Made by a program: the position numbers and the translations under genes
Assembly: GCA_018647945.1 (NCBI GenBank)
Contig: JABGSE010000077.1
Location: 1-64,000, forward strand
Reading direction: 5' to 3'
Length of the DNA: 64,000 nt
Source: Flavobacteriales bacterium
GTDB taxonomy: Bacteria > Bacteroidota > Bacteroidia > Flavobacteriales > BACL11
The notes under the pieces: generated by a model
The model's database searches: none
Told to the model about the DNA's origin: nothing
What the model saw: the letters and a program-made list of their open reading frames with translations, nothing else
Part shown: in pieces, positions 26,283 to 34,109 of the stretch
Position numbering within the stretch: the stretch's first letter is position 1
How the letters are laid out: each line of letters opens with the position of its first letter

Positions 26283-26986
26283 TTTATTAGATTATTTATG
26301 ATTGATAAAAAGATATACAAAATTACAATAAAAGGAATTGCTACAAAATGAAAAACCAATAATAATATTACACAACTTATTAAGAATAGAATTCGGATGA
26401 TGTTGAGTTGAGATTTTAAGTTTTCTCCTTTACTAATTTTCAGTGAAAACAGTGGTATTTCGGCAACTAAAAGTAAGGATAAAATGACTGTAGTTCCAAT
26501 TAATAATTCGGTACTTAACTTTACCCCATAATTTGCTTCAATAATTGGTAAGGATGCGATAAAAATAGCGGCAGCTGGAGTTGGTAAACCTATAAAAGAT
26601 GAAGTTTGACTGCTATCAACATTAAACTTTGCTAATCGGATTGCAGAAAAAATAGGTATTAAAAAAGCTATTAATGCTATTGTTAACTCATATGATATTC
26701 CTAATTGATTTTCATTAGTCATTGATATTAATTGATACATGAGAATTCCTGGAACTACTCCGAAAGTAACCATGTCTGCCATACTGTCTAATTGTTTTCC
26801 TATTTCGGAACTAACCTTTAATAATCTCGCTACCAACCCATCAAAAAAGTCGAGTATCGCGCCATAAAAAATAAAGGCTCCCGCAAGTGCTAAATTCCCT
26901 TCTAATCCCAATACAATAGAGAGTAATCCGCAAGTCAGATTTCCTAAAGTGATTAGGTTTGGTATATTCTTTTTAATTCTTTCCAT
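26279..26986 (-). CDS. pssA: CDP-diacylglycerol-serine O-phosphatidyltransferase
   Basis: This membrane enzyme makes phosphatidylserine, the precursor of phosphatidylethanolamine. The 235-residue product begins MERIKKNIPNLITLGNLTCG and has the CDP-alcohol phosphotransferase motif DGLVARLLKVSSEIGKQLDS then MAD, i.e. DGx2ARx8Gx3Dx3D at about residues 48-70, plus seven or eight hydrophobic segments. The ATG at 26986 matches homologues; the frame extends to 27046 but into the divergent porin gene. A minus-strand TATATTTG box lies at 27028-27035, 41 nt before the start. Confidence 0.95.
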   Translation of the reverse strand: MERIKKNIPNLITLGNLTCGLLSIVLGLEGNLALAGAFIFYGAILDFFDGLVARLLKVSSEIGKQLDSMADMVTFGVVPGILMYQLISMTNENQLGISYELTIALIAFLIPIFSAIRLAKFNVDSSQTSSFIGLPTPAAAIFIASLPIIEANYGVKLSTELLIGTTVILSLLLVAEIPLFSLKISKGENLKSQLNIIRILFLISCVILLLVFHFVAIPFIVILYIFLSIINNLIK

Positions 26987-27040
26987 TATTTGCAATATTA
27001 TGTTGAATTTTGTGTTTATTTGATGGACAAATATACAACA

Positions 27041-28099
27041 ATGCACTACAAACTTAAATATCTGTTTTTCTTTTTTGTTTTACTTTCTTTTACGGGAGTT
27101 TCTCAAACAAAATATAGTAATGAATTTTTACAGATTGGTGCTGGGGCTCGTTCCTTAAGTTTATCTAAAGCGGTGGTCGCTTCTTCTGCAAATTCTTCTT
27201 CTATTTATTGGAACCCTTCTTCCTTGGTTGATTTAACCCATACAGAAATGGAATTGATGCATGCTTCCTATTTTGCAGGAATAGCAAATTTCGATCAGTT
27301 TTCGTTTGCTAAAAAGGTAAATGAAACAGATGCTGTTGGTTTTATGATGTTGAGATTCGGCGTAGATGACATTATGAATACATCCAATTTGATTGACAAT
27401 GAAGGAAATGTTGACTATAACAGAATTGAACTTTTTTCGGCAGCCGATTACGCTTTTTTATTCTCTTATGCTAAAAAAGATGTGTTTAAAGGATTTGATG
27501 TTGGAGGAAACGCAAAAATAATATACAGACAAATTGGTGATTTTGCAAAATCGTGGGGATTTGGTTTTGATCTTTCTACCCAAAAGCAATTTGGAAAATG
27601 GAAAGTAGCGGCTATTACACGTGATGCCACCTCAACTTTTAATTCTTGGATGTTTAATATGGAGAAATTTGAGGAGGTGTACCTACAAACTGGAAATGAA
27701 CTCCCAGAAAATTCTTCTGAACTTACTTTACCTTCTATTCAAACAGGAATTGCAAGAAGTTTTACGATAAATAAAAATTTCTCTGCTCATTCAGAATTAG
27801 ATTTGGATATTCATTTTGATGGAGAAAGAAATACATTGTACAGTGCAAATACAACAAGTGTTAATCCTCATTTTGGTGCAGAAATAAGATATAGAGATAT
27901 CATTGATTTTCGTTTTGGGATAGGAGAATTCATCAGAGAAACAGATTTTAATAACGAAAAATATGTTTCAGTGCAACCAAATATTGGTATTGGTTTTCAT
28001 TTTGATAATATCAGAATTGATTACGCATTAACTAATTTGGGTGACCAATCTTCAGGGTTGTATTCTAATCTTTTTTCTTTAAGATATAGTTTAAAATAG
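27041..28099 (+). CDS. PorV/PorQ-family outer-membrane protein (PorV2-like)
   Basis: The 352-residue product has a signal peptide (MHYKLKYLFFFFVLLSFTGV, cleaved near SQT) and then the family entry EFLQIGAGARSLSLSKAVVA with IYWNPSSLVDL, which mark the UPF0164/PorV group of FadL-like outer-membrane beta-barrels. PorV itself shuttles type IX cargo; PorQ is a related family member. The alternating strands and terminal aromatic-rich strand (NLFSLRYSLK) fit a barrel. This paralogue sits away from the core T9SS genes, between pssA and lnt, so cargo shuttle, attachment or another outer-membrane role are all possible. A start at 27023 (MDKYTT) would add six residues. Confidence 0.78.
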   Translation: MHYKLKYLFFFFVLLSFTGVSQTKYSNEFLQIGAGARSLSLSKAVVASSANSSSIYWNPSSLVDLTHTEMELMHASYFAGIANFDQFSFAKKVNETDAVGFMMLRFGVDDIMNTSNLIDNEGNVDYNRIELFSAADYAFLFSYAKKDVFKGFDVGGNAKIIYRQIGDFAKSWGFGFDLSTQKQFGKWKVAAITRDATSTFNSWMFNMEKFEEVYLQTGNELPENSSELTLPSIQTGIARSFTINKNFSAHSELDLDIHFDGERNTLYSANTTSVNPHFGAEIRYRDIIDFRFGIGEFIRETDFNNEKYVSVQPNIGIGFHFDNIRIDYALTNLGDQSSGLYSNLFSLRYSLK

Positions 28100-28100
28100 G

Positions 28101-29663
28101 ATGAGAAAAATACTTCTTTCTGTTTTAAGTGGGTTGATATTGGCTTTTTCTTGGCCAGAAACGGGAGTATTTCCACTCATATTTATTGCTTTTATTCCCC
28201 TGTTAATTTTGGAAAAGGAGATTTCAGAAAGTGGAGAAAAAACTTCTTGGAAAGTTTTTGGATATTCTTTTATTTCATTTTTCATTTTTAATATTATTAC
28301 TACTTATTGGGTGTGGCACGCTACTGTTGCGGGGGCCTTTGCTGCTTTTGTTATAAATACTTTACTAATGAGTTTCGCTTTTGTATTGTTTCATAAAGTG
28401 AAAAATGTACTTGGAAATAAGAGGGGGTATTTTTCTTTAATCTTCCTTTGGATAAGTATGGAATATTTGCATTTACATTGGGAACTTGCCTGGCCATGGC
28501 TCACTTTAGGAAATGTTTTTGCAACTATTCCGGACATAGTACAATGGTATGAATATACAGGAGTGTTGGGGGGTTCTTTATGGATATTAGGATTGAATAT
28601 TCTATTATTTAAATGTTGGAATTCAGTAGAGAAAAAAAAGAAGAAATGGATTCTTCCATCTTTTTTTATTGTTGTTCCTATATTGTTCTCTTTTTATAAT
28701 GGACTGGAAATAAGAACCCTTCCACATATAACAGAAGAAATAGTAATTGTACAGCCAAATGTAGATCCATATAAAGATAAGTTTAATAGAGATGCTCAAA
28801 CACAGTTAGATGATTTTATAAATCTGGCAAAAGATAAGTTAACGCAAAATTCCACTTTGTTAATTGGACCTGAAACTGCTTTACAAGAAGTTATTTGGGA
28901 AAGTAAAATAAGTCAAACTCAAAGTATTTCAAAACTTCAAAAATTACAAGTAGAGTTTCCTAAATTAAATATTCTTATTGGTTCTTCTACCTTTAAGTAT
29001 TTGGGTAAAAATAAAGTAGAAAATTCCAGAAGGTTAAACAAAACAAATGAATGGTACAATGCTTATAATTCTGCTATTTTTTTAGGAGTTGATTCTACTA
29101 TTTCAATTTACCATAAAACAAAATTGGTTCCGGGTGTGGAACAAATTCCGTACTCTTTCCTCTTAAATGTAATTGCAGATTTCACAGTTGATTTGGGAGG
29201 TGCTTCCGGGAGTTTATCAAAGGATAATACCATTGAAAACTTCAAGTATAAAGAGGTAAATATTCTTCCTCTTATTTGTTACGAAAGTATTTTTGGAGAT
29301 ATGATAACAGGAAAGAATTCGAATATTATTACCATTATTACCAATGACGGTTGGTGGAAAAATACTTCAGGATACAAACAACATTTTCAATATGCCAGAT
29401 TGCGAGCAATTGAACAAAGAAGGTCTGTGGTTCGCTCTGCCAATACAGGGATTTCTGGAGTTATTTCTCCTTTTGGACAGGTGTTGGAGCAAACAAATTG
29501 GGAGAAAGAAATAGCTATAAATGTTAAAGTGCCTTTAAATGATAAAGCAACTTTTTACAACAGATACGGAGATTATATTGGTCGTATTTTTTCTTTTGTT
29601 ACAGTTTTATTACTTCTTTCTTCTTTTGTAAAAAAGAGACTAAAAAAAATACCAACTCCTTAG
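28101..29663 (+). CDS. lnt: Apolipoprotein N-acyltransferase
   Basis: Lnt adds the third acyl chain to the N-terminal cysteine of lipoproteins. The 520-residue product has about seven hydrophobic segments in its first 210 residues, then a nitrilase-like domain with the triad Glu in IGPETALQEV (near 255), Lys in YHKTKLVPGVEQ (near 337) and Cys in LPLICYESIFGDM (near 394). A terminal membrane helix follows. It starts two bases after the porin stop. The terminator at 29647-29675 spans its stop codon. The several gld lipoproteins in this window would be substrates. Confidence 0.96.
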   Translation: MRKILLSVLSGLILAFSWPETGVFPLIFIAFIPLLILEKEISESGEKTSWKVFGYSFISFFIFNIITTYWVWHATVAGAFAAFVINTLLMSFAFVLFHKVKNVLGNKRGYFSLIFLWISMEYLHLHWELAWPWLTLGNVFATIPDIVQWYEYTGVLGGSLWILGLNILLFKCWNSVEKKKKKWILPSFFIVVPILFSFYNGLEIRTLPHITEEIVIVQPNVDPYKDKFNRDAQTQLDDFINLAKDKLTQNSTLLIGPETALQEVIWESKISQTQSISKLQKLQVEFPKLNILIGSSTFKYLGKNKVENSRRLNKTNEWYNAYNSAIFLGVDSTISIYHKTKLVPGVEQIPYSFLLNVIADFTVDLGGASGSLSKDNTIENFKYKEVNILPLICYESIFGDMITGKNSNIITIITNDGWWKNTSGYKQHFQYARLRAIEQRRSVVRSANTGISGVISPFGQVLEQTNWEKEIAINVKVPLNDKATFYNRYGDYIGRIFSFVTVLLLLSSFVKKRLKKIPTP

Positions 29664-29675
29664 AAGTTGGTATTT
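29647..29675. terminator. Bidirectional terminator between lnt and the Cys-rich protein gene
   Basis: AAATACCAACT and AGTTGGTATTT form an 11-bp stem with a 7-nt loop that contains the lnt stop codon. A-rich sequence on the left and T-rich on the right let it work for lnt and for the convergent gene at 29698-29943. Confidence 0.8.
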
Positions 29676-29697
29676 AAAATGTAAAGTTTATTTTCTT

Positions 29698-29943
29698 TTA
29701 TTTTTCAGTTGATTCAATTTTGTCTTCAACAACTTCTGATGTGTCCGCATCTACATCAGTACTGTCATTTGCTATTTCTTCTATTGCCTCTCCATCAACA
29801 ACTGTTTCTTTTTCGGGTGGCGGTGGTGGAGGTGTTTTTTCTATTGAACATTTTGTTTCACAACATTCGCAATTTTGAATTACAAGAAATCCTAAAGCTA
29901 ATACGATTAAAACACCTGTAATAATTCCTGTTAAATTTTTCAT
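29698..29943 (-). CDS. Small membrane-anchored Cys-rich protein with polyproline and acidic tail (81 aa)
   Basis: I do not recognise a family. The protein has an N-terminal hydrophobic helix (residues 4-22), directly followed by a cysteine cluster QNCECCETKC (Cys 25, 27, 28 and 32), then six prolines (38-43) and a strongly acidic Thr/Ser/Glu tail to the end (EIANDSTDVDADTSEVVEDK). The residue before Cys25 is Asn, which does not suit a lipobox, so a lipoprotein is unlikely. The layout suggests an anchored periplasmic tail with possible metal or disulfide chemistry. It is alone between terminators. Confidence 0.65.
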   Translation of the reverse strand: MKNLTGIITGVLIVLALGFLVIQNCECCETKCSIEKTPPPPPPEKETVVDGEAIEEIANDSTDVDADTSEVVEDKIESTEK

Positions 29944-29990
29944 GTTTAAATATTTAATTGGTTAGTGATGGCTAATATAGGTAAAATAAT

Positions 29991-30767
29991 TTATCTCAAA
30001 TAATTGGGTATTTTGTAAACTGGAATTGGATTCATTTTATGTTGATTTTTTTTATTCAGAGTTCTATAAACATTCAAAATTTCTTTCTCTCTTTTAGTAA
30101 GAGAATTTTCATCTCCATTAAAATTCATTGCCCACTCCAATTCTGGATAAGAAGCTCCAATTTGTTCTTCATCTGTTTTGTCATCTCCCCAAAGTCCATC
30201 TGTTGGAGGAGCAAGTAAAATATCATTATTAATCCCTAATTTTTTGGAAAGCGTGTACACTTCCGTTTTTAATAAATCCGCAATAGGACTGATGTCTACC
30301 CCCCCATCACCATATTTAGTAAAGAATCCTATTCCGAAATCTTCTACTTTATTTCCTGTTCCCACTACCAAATAATTATTTAGTTGTGCATAGTAGTATA
30401 GTGCTGTCATTCTGAATCGGGCCCTTACATTTACTAAGGGAAGTTCGTTGTTTTCTTGATGAGAATTTGGAAGTTTTGCAACAAAAGAATCGAAAACATG
30501 AGTAAGTTCAATTTCTCTATCACAAATATTTTCAAATTTTTTGTGCAGCCATTTTATATGATTTCTCCCTCTTTCAACTTGCGTTTTATTCTGATGAATA
30601 GGCATTTCTAAACACAAAGTAGGGAGTCCAGTTTTTGCTGCGAGTGTTGAGGTAAGCGCAGAGTCAATTCCTCCAGAAATTCCTATAACAAAGCCATTTG
30701 CTCCCGATTTTTTTGCGTAATCGGAAAGCCAATTTACAATTTGTTGTATTACTTCTTTTTCTTTCAT
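29991..30767 (-). CDS. nadE: NAD+ synthetase, ammonia-dependent
   Basis: NadE makes NAD+ from nicotinate adenine dinucleotide. The 258-residue product has the PP-loop GISGGIDSALTS near residue 30 and the family element TGNKVEDFGIGFFTKYGDGG near 150, with DISPIADLLKTEVY following. No glutamine-amidase domain is present, so it uses free ammonia. The start at 30767 (MKEKEVIQQ) is preferred over 30791, which lies in the divergent gldB promoter. Neighbouring nadE and gldB divergently is typical of Flavobacterium. Confidence 0.95.
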   Translation of the reverse strand: MKEKEVIQQIVNWLSDYAKKSGANGFVIGISGGIDSALTSTLAAKTGLPTLCLEMPIHQNKTQVERGRNHIKWLHKKFENICDREIELTHVFDSFVAKLPNSHQENNELPLVNVRARFRMTALYYYAQLNNYLVVGTGNKVEDFGIGFFTKYGDGGVDISPIADLLKTEVYTLSKKLGINNDILLAPPTDGLWGDDKTDEEQIGASYPELEWAMNFNGDENSLTKREKEILNVYRTLNKKNQHKMNPIPVYKIPNYLR

Positions 30768-30786
30768 TTTATAATTTACAAATTTA

Positions 30787-30794
30787 TACATTTG
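30787..30794 (+). promoter_or_regulatory. Candidate -7 box of gldB, 5 nt before its ATG
   Basis: TACATTTG (TAnnTTTG) is followed by CAGTC and the gldB ATG at 30800. Transcription starting 4-7 nt after the box would give a leaderless or nearly leaderless message. Confidence 0.5.
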
Positions 30795-30799
30795 CAGTC

Positions 30800-31780
30800 A
30801 TGAAATTCATAAAAACACTATTATTATTTTTCATTCTTTCTTCATGTTTTAAGGATGATGTTAAAAAAGTTGAAATTGAGGTTTACCGATTTGATAAAGA
30901 ACTCTCTTCAGTTGATTCAACGAATATTGACGCAAAAATAGATAAGTGGGATACCATATTAAATGGTTTTCATCACTTTTATTATTCATCTTTTTTAGAT
31001 CTTAAGTACGAAAATTCAGATTCTTTAAAAAGTTTAATTCTTCAAGGTATATATCATGAAGAATTAAATTTAATTACTAAAGAAATATCGAATAAATTTC
31101 CAGATTTCACCAAAATAAATACTGAAATTGAATCTGCATTTGGATTGGTTCAATTTTATTTTCCAAATTTTATTGTTCCAAAAAATATTGTAATTATTAA
31201 TGGAGAAAGAACATACGCAATGATGTTTAAAGGGGATACGGTTGTCTTATCCTTAGACATGTATCTTGGTGACTCTAATATAGTGTATGATTCTGCTCCT
31301 CTTTATATAAGAAAGATGTTTCAAGAAAAGTATATAATTCCAGATATTTTGGAGAATTGGTGTAATGTGCAATTTGAAACAAATCCGCAATCTAATTTCT
31401 TAGATAAATTAATTTATAAAGGAAAAATCATGTATTTGATGTCTCAATTTCTACCTCACAAAAATATTGAAACTATTTTAAGATTTTCAAAATCGGAATT
31501 TGAAGAATGTGAGGAAAGTGAATCTGTAATTTGGGATGGCATTATTTCGCTTGATTTATTGTATTCAAATTATGAAAGAGAATACCATTCTTTCTTTAAT
31601 ATTGATGTGTGTACTCGTCCAATATCTCCTGATTCTCCTTCAAGATTAGGATATTATACTGGATATAAAATTATTCAAAATTATATGCAAAACACTGATG
31701 TATCTTTGCTCGAATTAATGCAAAATACAAATTCACAACAGATATTATTAAATTCAAAATACAATCCAAAACATGACTAA
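30800..31780 (+). CDS. gldB: Gliding motility lipoprotein GldB
   Basis: GldB is a lipoprotein required for gliding and for type IX secretion in Flavobacterium. The 326-residue product opens with a lipoprotein signal, MKFIKTLLLFFILSSCFKDD, with the lipobox LSSC at residues 13-16. The remaining globular part, with VYRFDKELSS and LGYYTGYKIIQNYM near the C-terminus, matches GldB. The 34 extra upstream codons of the open frame overlap nadE and are not used. gldC follows with its ATG overlapping by 8 bp. Confidence 0.92.
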   Translation: MKFIKTLLLFFILSSCFKDDVKKVEIEVYRFDKELSSVDSTNIDAKIDKWDTILNGFHHFYYSSFLDLKYENSDSLKSLILQGIYHEELNLITKEISNKFPDFTKINTEIESAFGLVQFYFPNFIVPKNIVIINGERTYAMMFKGDTVVLSLDMYLGDSNIVYDSAPLYIRKMFQEKYIIPDILENWCNVQFETNPQSNFLDKLIYKGKIMYLMSQFLPHKNIETILRFSKSEFEECEESESVIWDGIISLDLLYSNYEREYHSFFNIDVCTRPISPDSPSRLGYYTGYKIIQNYMQNTDVSLLELMQNTNSQQILLNSKYNPKHD

Positions 31781-32105
31781 ATCAACTTTAACATTCGATT
31801 TGGAACTAGACGAAAATAATGTTCCCACAAAAATAGTAATGAATTCTTCCGATAAACAAGCGGAAAATATTAATCTGAAATCAGTAATGATTGCCGGTTG
31901 GGATGAGAAAACAAAAGAAACTTTAAGGGTGGATTTGTGGACAAAGGACATGATGGTAGACGAAATGTTTATTATGTATCATCAAACACTTATGTCAATG
32001 GCTAATACTTTAGAAAAGTCAACAGGACACGATAAATTGGCGGGAGCTTTAAAAGATTATTGTGAGTTTTTTGCCGAACAAACAAAAATTATCGACTCAA
32101 AGTAG
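31773..32105 (+). CDS. gldC: Gliding motility protein GldC
   Basis: GldC is a small soluble protein encoded after gldB; it is not essential but improves gliding in Flavobacterium. The 110-residue product starts MTKSTLTFDLELDENNVP and has the invariant LRVDLWTKDMMVDEM near residue 51, then LAGALKDYCEFFAEQT. Length is standard. It overlaps gldB by 8 bp at the start and the convergent engB by 17 bp at the end. Confidence 0.93.
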   Translation: MTKSTLTFDLELDENNVPTKIVMNSSDKQAENINLKSVMIAGWDEKTKETLRVDLWTKDMMVDEMFIMYHQTLMSMANTLEKSTGHDKLAGALKDYCEFFAEQTKIIDSK

Positions 32106-32703
32106 GGTCAAAAGATTGATTGTATTTTTCAATAAATTGTAAAATTTCTTTAGTTCCTTTTCCTTTTTCAGAAGAAGTGATGAATATTTCAGGAAGGTCT
32201 TCCCATTGTTTTAACATTTCATTTTTGTAATGTTCTACATTTTTGCTAATTTCAGTTTGAGAAATTTTATCTGATTTAGTGAAAACCATTACAAAAGGTG
32301 TTCCTTCTTCTCCCATTTTCCTCATAAATTCCAAATCAATTGGCTGGGGTGTATGTCGGATATCTAACAGCACAAACAGACATATCAGATTTTCTCTATT
32401 CATAAGGTATTTATTAATCATACCTTTAAACATCTCTCTATTTGTTTTGGATGTGGAAGCATATCCGTATCCTGGTAAATCTACCAAAAACCAATTGTTA
32501 TTTATTTTGAAATGATTTATCAGTTGAGTTTTTCCGGGTTTTCCTGAAGTTTTCGCCAGATTTTTTCTGTCGACCAAAGCATTTATCAAGGATGATTTTC
32601 CAACATTTGATCTTCCGATAAATGCATATTCAGCCAGTGCTTCTTTTGGGCATAATTTGTAGTCAGTATTGCTAATTACAAATTCTGCACTTTTTATTTT
32701 CAT
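32089..32703 (-). CDS. engB: Ribosome biogenesis GTPase EngB (YihA/YsxC)
   Basis: EngB is a GTPase needed for assembly of the large ribosomal subunit. The 204-residue protein has G1 GRSNVGKSSLINAL near residue 30, G3 VDLPGYGYA near 74, G4 FTKSDK near 141 and G5 TSSEKGKG near 175. It starts 4 bp inside the end of the alpha/beta hydrolase gene upstream. The pair lies just before the division cluster but on the other strand. Confidence 0.96.
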   Translation of the reverse strand: MKIKSAEFVISNTDYKLCPKEALAEYAFIGRSNVGKSSLINALVDRKNLAKTSGKPGKTQLINHFKINNNWFLVDLPGYGYASTSKTNREMFKGMINKYLMNRENLICLFVLLDIRHTPQPIDLEFMRKMGEEGTPFVMVFTKSDKISQTEISKNVEHYKNEMLKQWEDLPEIFITSSEKGKGTKEILQFIEKYNQSFDPTLSR

Positions 32704-33455
32704 TTACTGATGTTTCTTTCTGCCCAATCAATTACAATATTACTTGTTGTTTCTGGGTGTTCCCACATTGGAGAATGTCCACATTTGTCAATCCAATGTA
32801 ATTCCGAGTTTGGTAATGCTTCTTTAAATGCTTCACCTACTTCTGGTGGGGTTACTTTGTCGTTTCTTCCCCAAACCATACAAAATGGAGTTTTAAAGTT
32901 TGGTAAATCTTTTGACATATTATGTCTGATTGCAGATTTTGCAAAAGCCAATAATCGAATAGCGGATTCTCTTTTGTTTGCAATGGCAAATACTTTATCT
33001 ACAAGTTCTTTTGTGGCAGTTTTAGGATCGTAAAAAACTTCTTCTGTTTTCACTTTTATGTAATCGTAATCACCTCTTCTAGGAAAAGATGCTCCCATTG
33101 AATTTTCGTATAATCCAGAGCTTCCCATCAATACTACTCCATCAACCATTTCAGGATACATTTTTGAAAACACCAAAGATACATGTCCTCCTAAGGAATT
33201 TCCTACAAGTATAGCTCTTTTGATTCCTTTAATAGTCATGAATTCATGAATATATTTACTAAGGTGTTTAATTGTACATTTTAATAAAGGAGTTTCAAAA
33301 AGTTGTAAATCTGGAGCGTAAACTTTGTGTTTTTTAGCTACAATATCTACCATCTCTCCAAAATTATCTACACCTCCCATTAATCCGTGTAACATGATAA
33401 CAGGACTCCCTTCACCTTCTTCCAAATATTTAAATTTACCTTCTTCTTTTAGCAT
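32700..33455 (-). CDS. Alpha/beta-fold hydrolase
   Basis: The 251-residue product has the oxyanion-loop element VIMLHGLMGGVDNF near residue 19, the nucleophile elbow GNSLGGHV near 90 with Ser92, a likely acid Asp in WGRNDKVTPPE near 195, and the catalytic His in IDKCGHSPMWEHP near 227. This gives a complete Ser-Asp-His triad. It resembles the meta-cleavage product hydrolase/esterase group, but substrate is unknown. It is linked by a 4-bp overlap with engB and diverges from mraZ, an arrangement I know from other Flavobacteriia. Confidence 0.9.
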   Translation of the reverse strand: MLKEEGKFKYLEEGEGSPVIMLHGLMGGVDNFGEMVDIVAKKHKVYAPDLQLFETPLLKCTIKHLSKYIHEFMTIKGIKRAILVGNSLGGHVSLVFSKMYPEMVDGVVLMGSSGLYENSMGASFPRRGDYDYIKVKTEEVFYDPKTATKELVDKVFAIANKRESAIRLLAFAKSAIRHNMSKDLPNFKTPFCMVWGRNDKVTPPEVGEAFKEALPNSELHWIDKCGHSPMWEHPETTSNIVIDWAERNISK

Positions 33456-33548
33456 TATATATCTTTTTTCAGAATTGCAAAGTAAACAATTTTATTTGAA
33501 TATCTATTTTTATTCTTAAACACAATTGATTTAATCTGAAAAAATAAT

Positions 33549-33596
33549 AAAGTGGAAAAAGTTATCAACAAAGTGGTATAATGTGGTAAAATGTGG
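33549..33596 (+). promoter_or_regulatory. Putative MraZ operator: four GTGG repeats with 10-bp phasing
   Basis: Upstream of mraZ the sequence holds AAGTGG (33550-33555), AAGTGG (33571-33576), ATGTGG (33581-33586) and ATGTGG (33591-33596). Spacings are 21, 10 and 10 bp, one helical turn apart, which matches how MraZ binds short GTGG/TGGG-type direct repeats in its own promoter in other bacteria. A TATATTTA sequence at 33607-33614, close to TAnnTTTG, is the likely -7 box, so the repeats cover the -33 area and would repress. A near DnaA-box TTATCAACA (33562-33570) sits between repeats one and two. Confidence 0.7.
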
Positions 33597-33638
33597 GACA
33601 ATTTTGTATATTTACACCCAATTAGAACTGTGAAATAA

Positions 33639-34109
33639 ATGATTAATTTAATCGGGACATACGAATGTAAAGCTGACTCCAAAGGAAGAGTTATGTTGCC
33701 TGTATCGTTGAAAAAACAGTTAAACTCAATTGTAAATGAAGGATTTGTTGTTAAAAGATCTGTTTTTAATAATTGTTTGGAATTGTACCCTATGTCCGAA
33801 TGGAGTAACATGGTTTCTCAGGTAAACAAGTTAAATCGTTTTGTGAAAAAGAACAATGATTTTATCCGATCGTTTATATCGGGATTAAAAATGTTAGAGC
33901 TTGACTCTACAGGAAGAGTTTTAATTCCAAAAGATTTAGTGGTTTTTGCCGGAATTGAAAAAGAAATTGTCTTGGCTTCATCAGTAAACATGATAGAAAT
34001 TTGGGATAAAGATCAGTATGAAAAATCGGTGAAAGAGACTTTAACTGATTTTGGAGCACTTGCAGAAGAGGTTATGGGTAATCAATCTCATTCGGATGAC
34101 TTACCATAA
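33639..34109 (+). CDS. mraZ: Transcriptional regulator MraZ
   Basis: MraZ is an AbrB-like DNA-binding protein that forms rings and represses the division and cell-wall cluster it heads. The 156-residue product carries two SpoVT/AbrB repeats with DSKGRVMLPVSLK near residue 12 and DSTGRVLIPKDLV near 88. Its own candidate operator is at 33549-33596. The rsmH start lies 14 bp inside its 3' end. Confidence 0.96.
   Translation: MINLIGTYECKADSKGRVMLPVSLKKQLNSIVNEGFVVKRSVFNNCLELYPMSEWSNMVSQVNKLNRFVKKNNDFIRSFISGLKMLELDSTGRVLIPKDLVVFAGIEKEIVLASSVNMIEIWDKDQYEKSVKETLTDFGALAEEVMGNQSHSDDLP

Noticed and set aside
29709-29921. 70-residue plus-strand frame opposite the Cys-rich protein
   Set aside because: The minus-strand frame has a clear hydrophobic anchor, polyproline and acidic tail and a shared terminator; the plus-strand frame is low-complexity Leu/His without a plausible start context.
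29698-29943. Lipoprotein call for the Cys-rich protein
   Set aside because: The residue before Cys25 is Asn, and lipoboxes need Ala, Gly or Ser there.
33456-33638. Replication origin in the region before mraZ, suggested by a DnaA-like box
   Set aside because: Only one imperfect box and no AT-rich unwinding element or dnaA gene; the GTGG repeats are better explained as an MraZ site.
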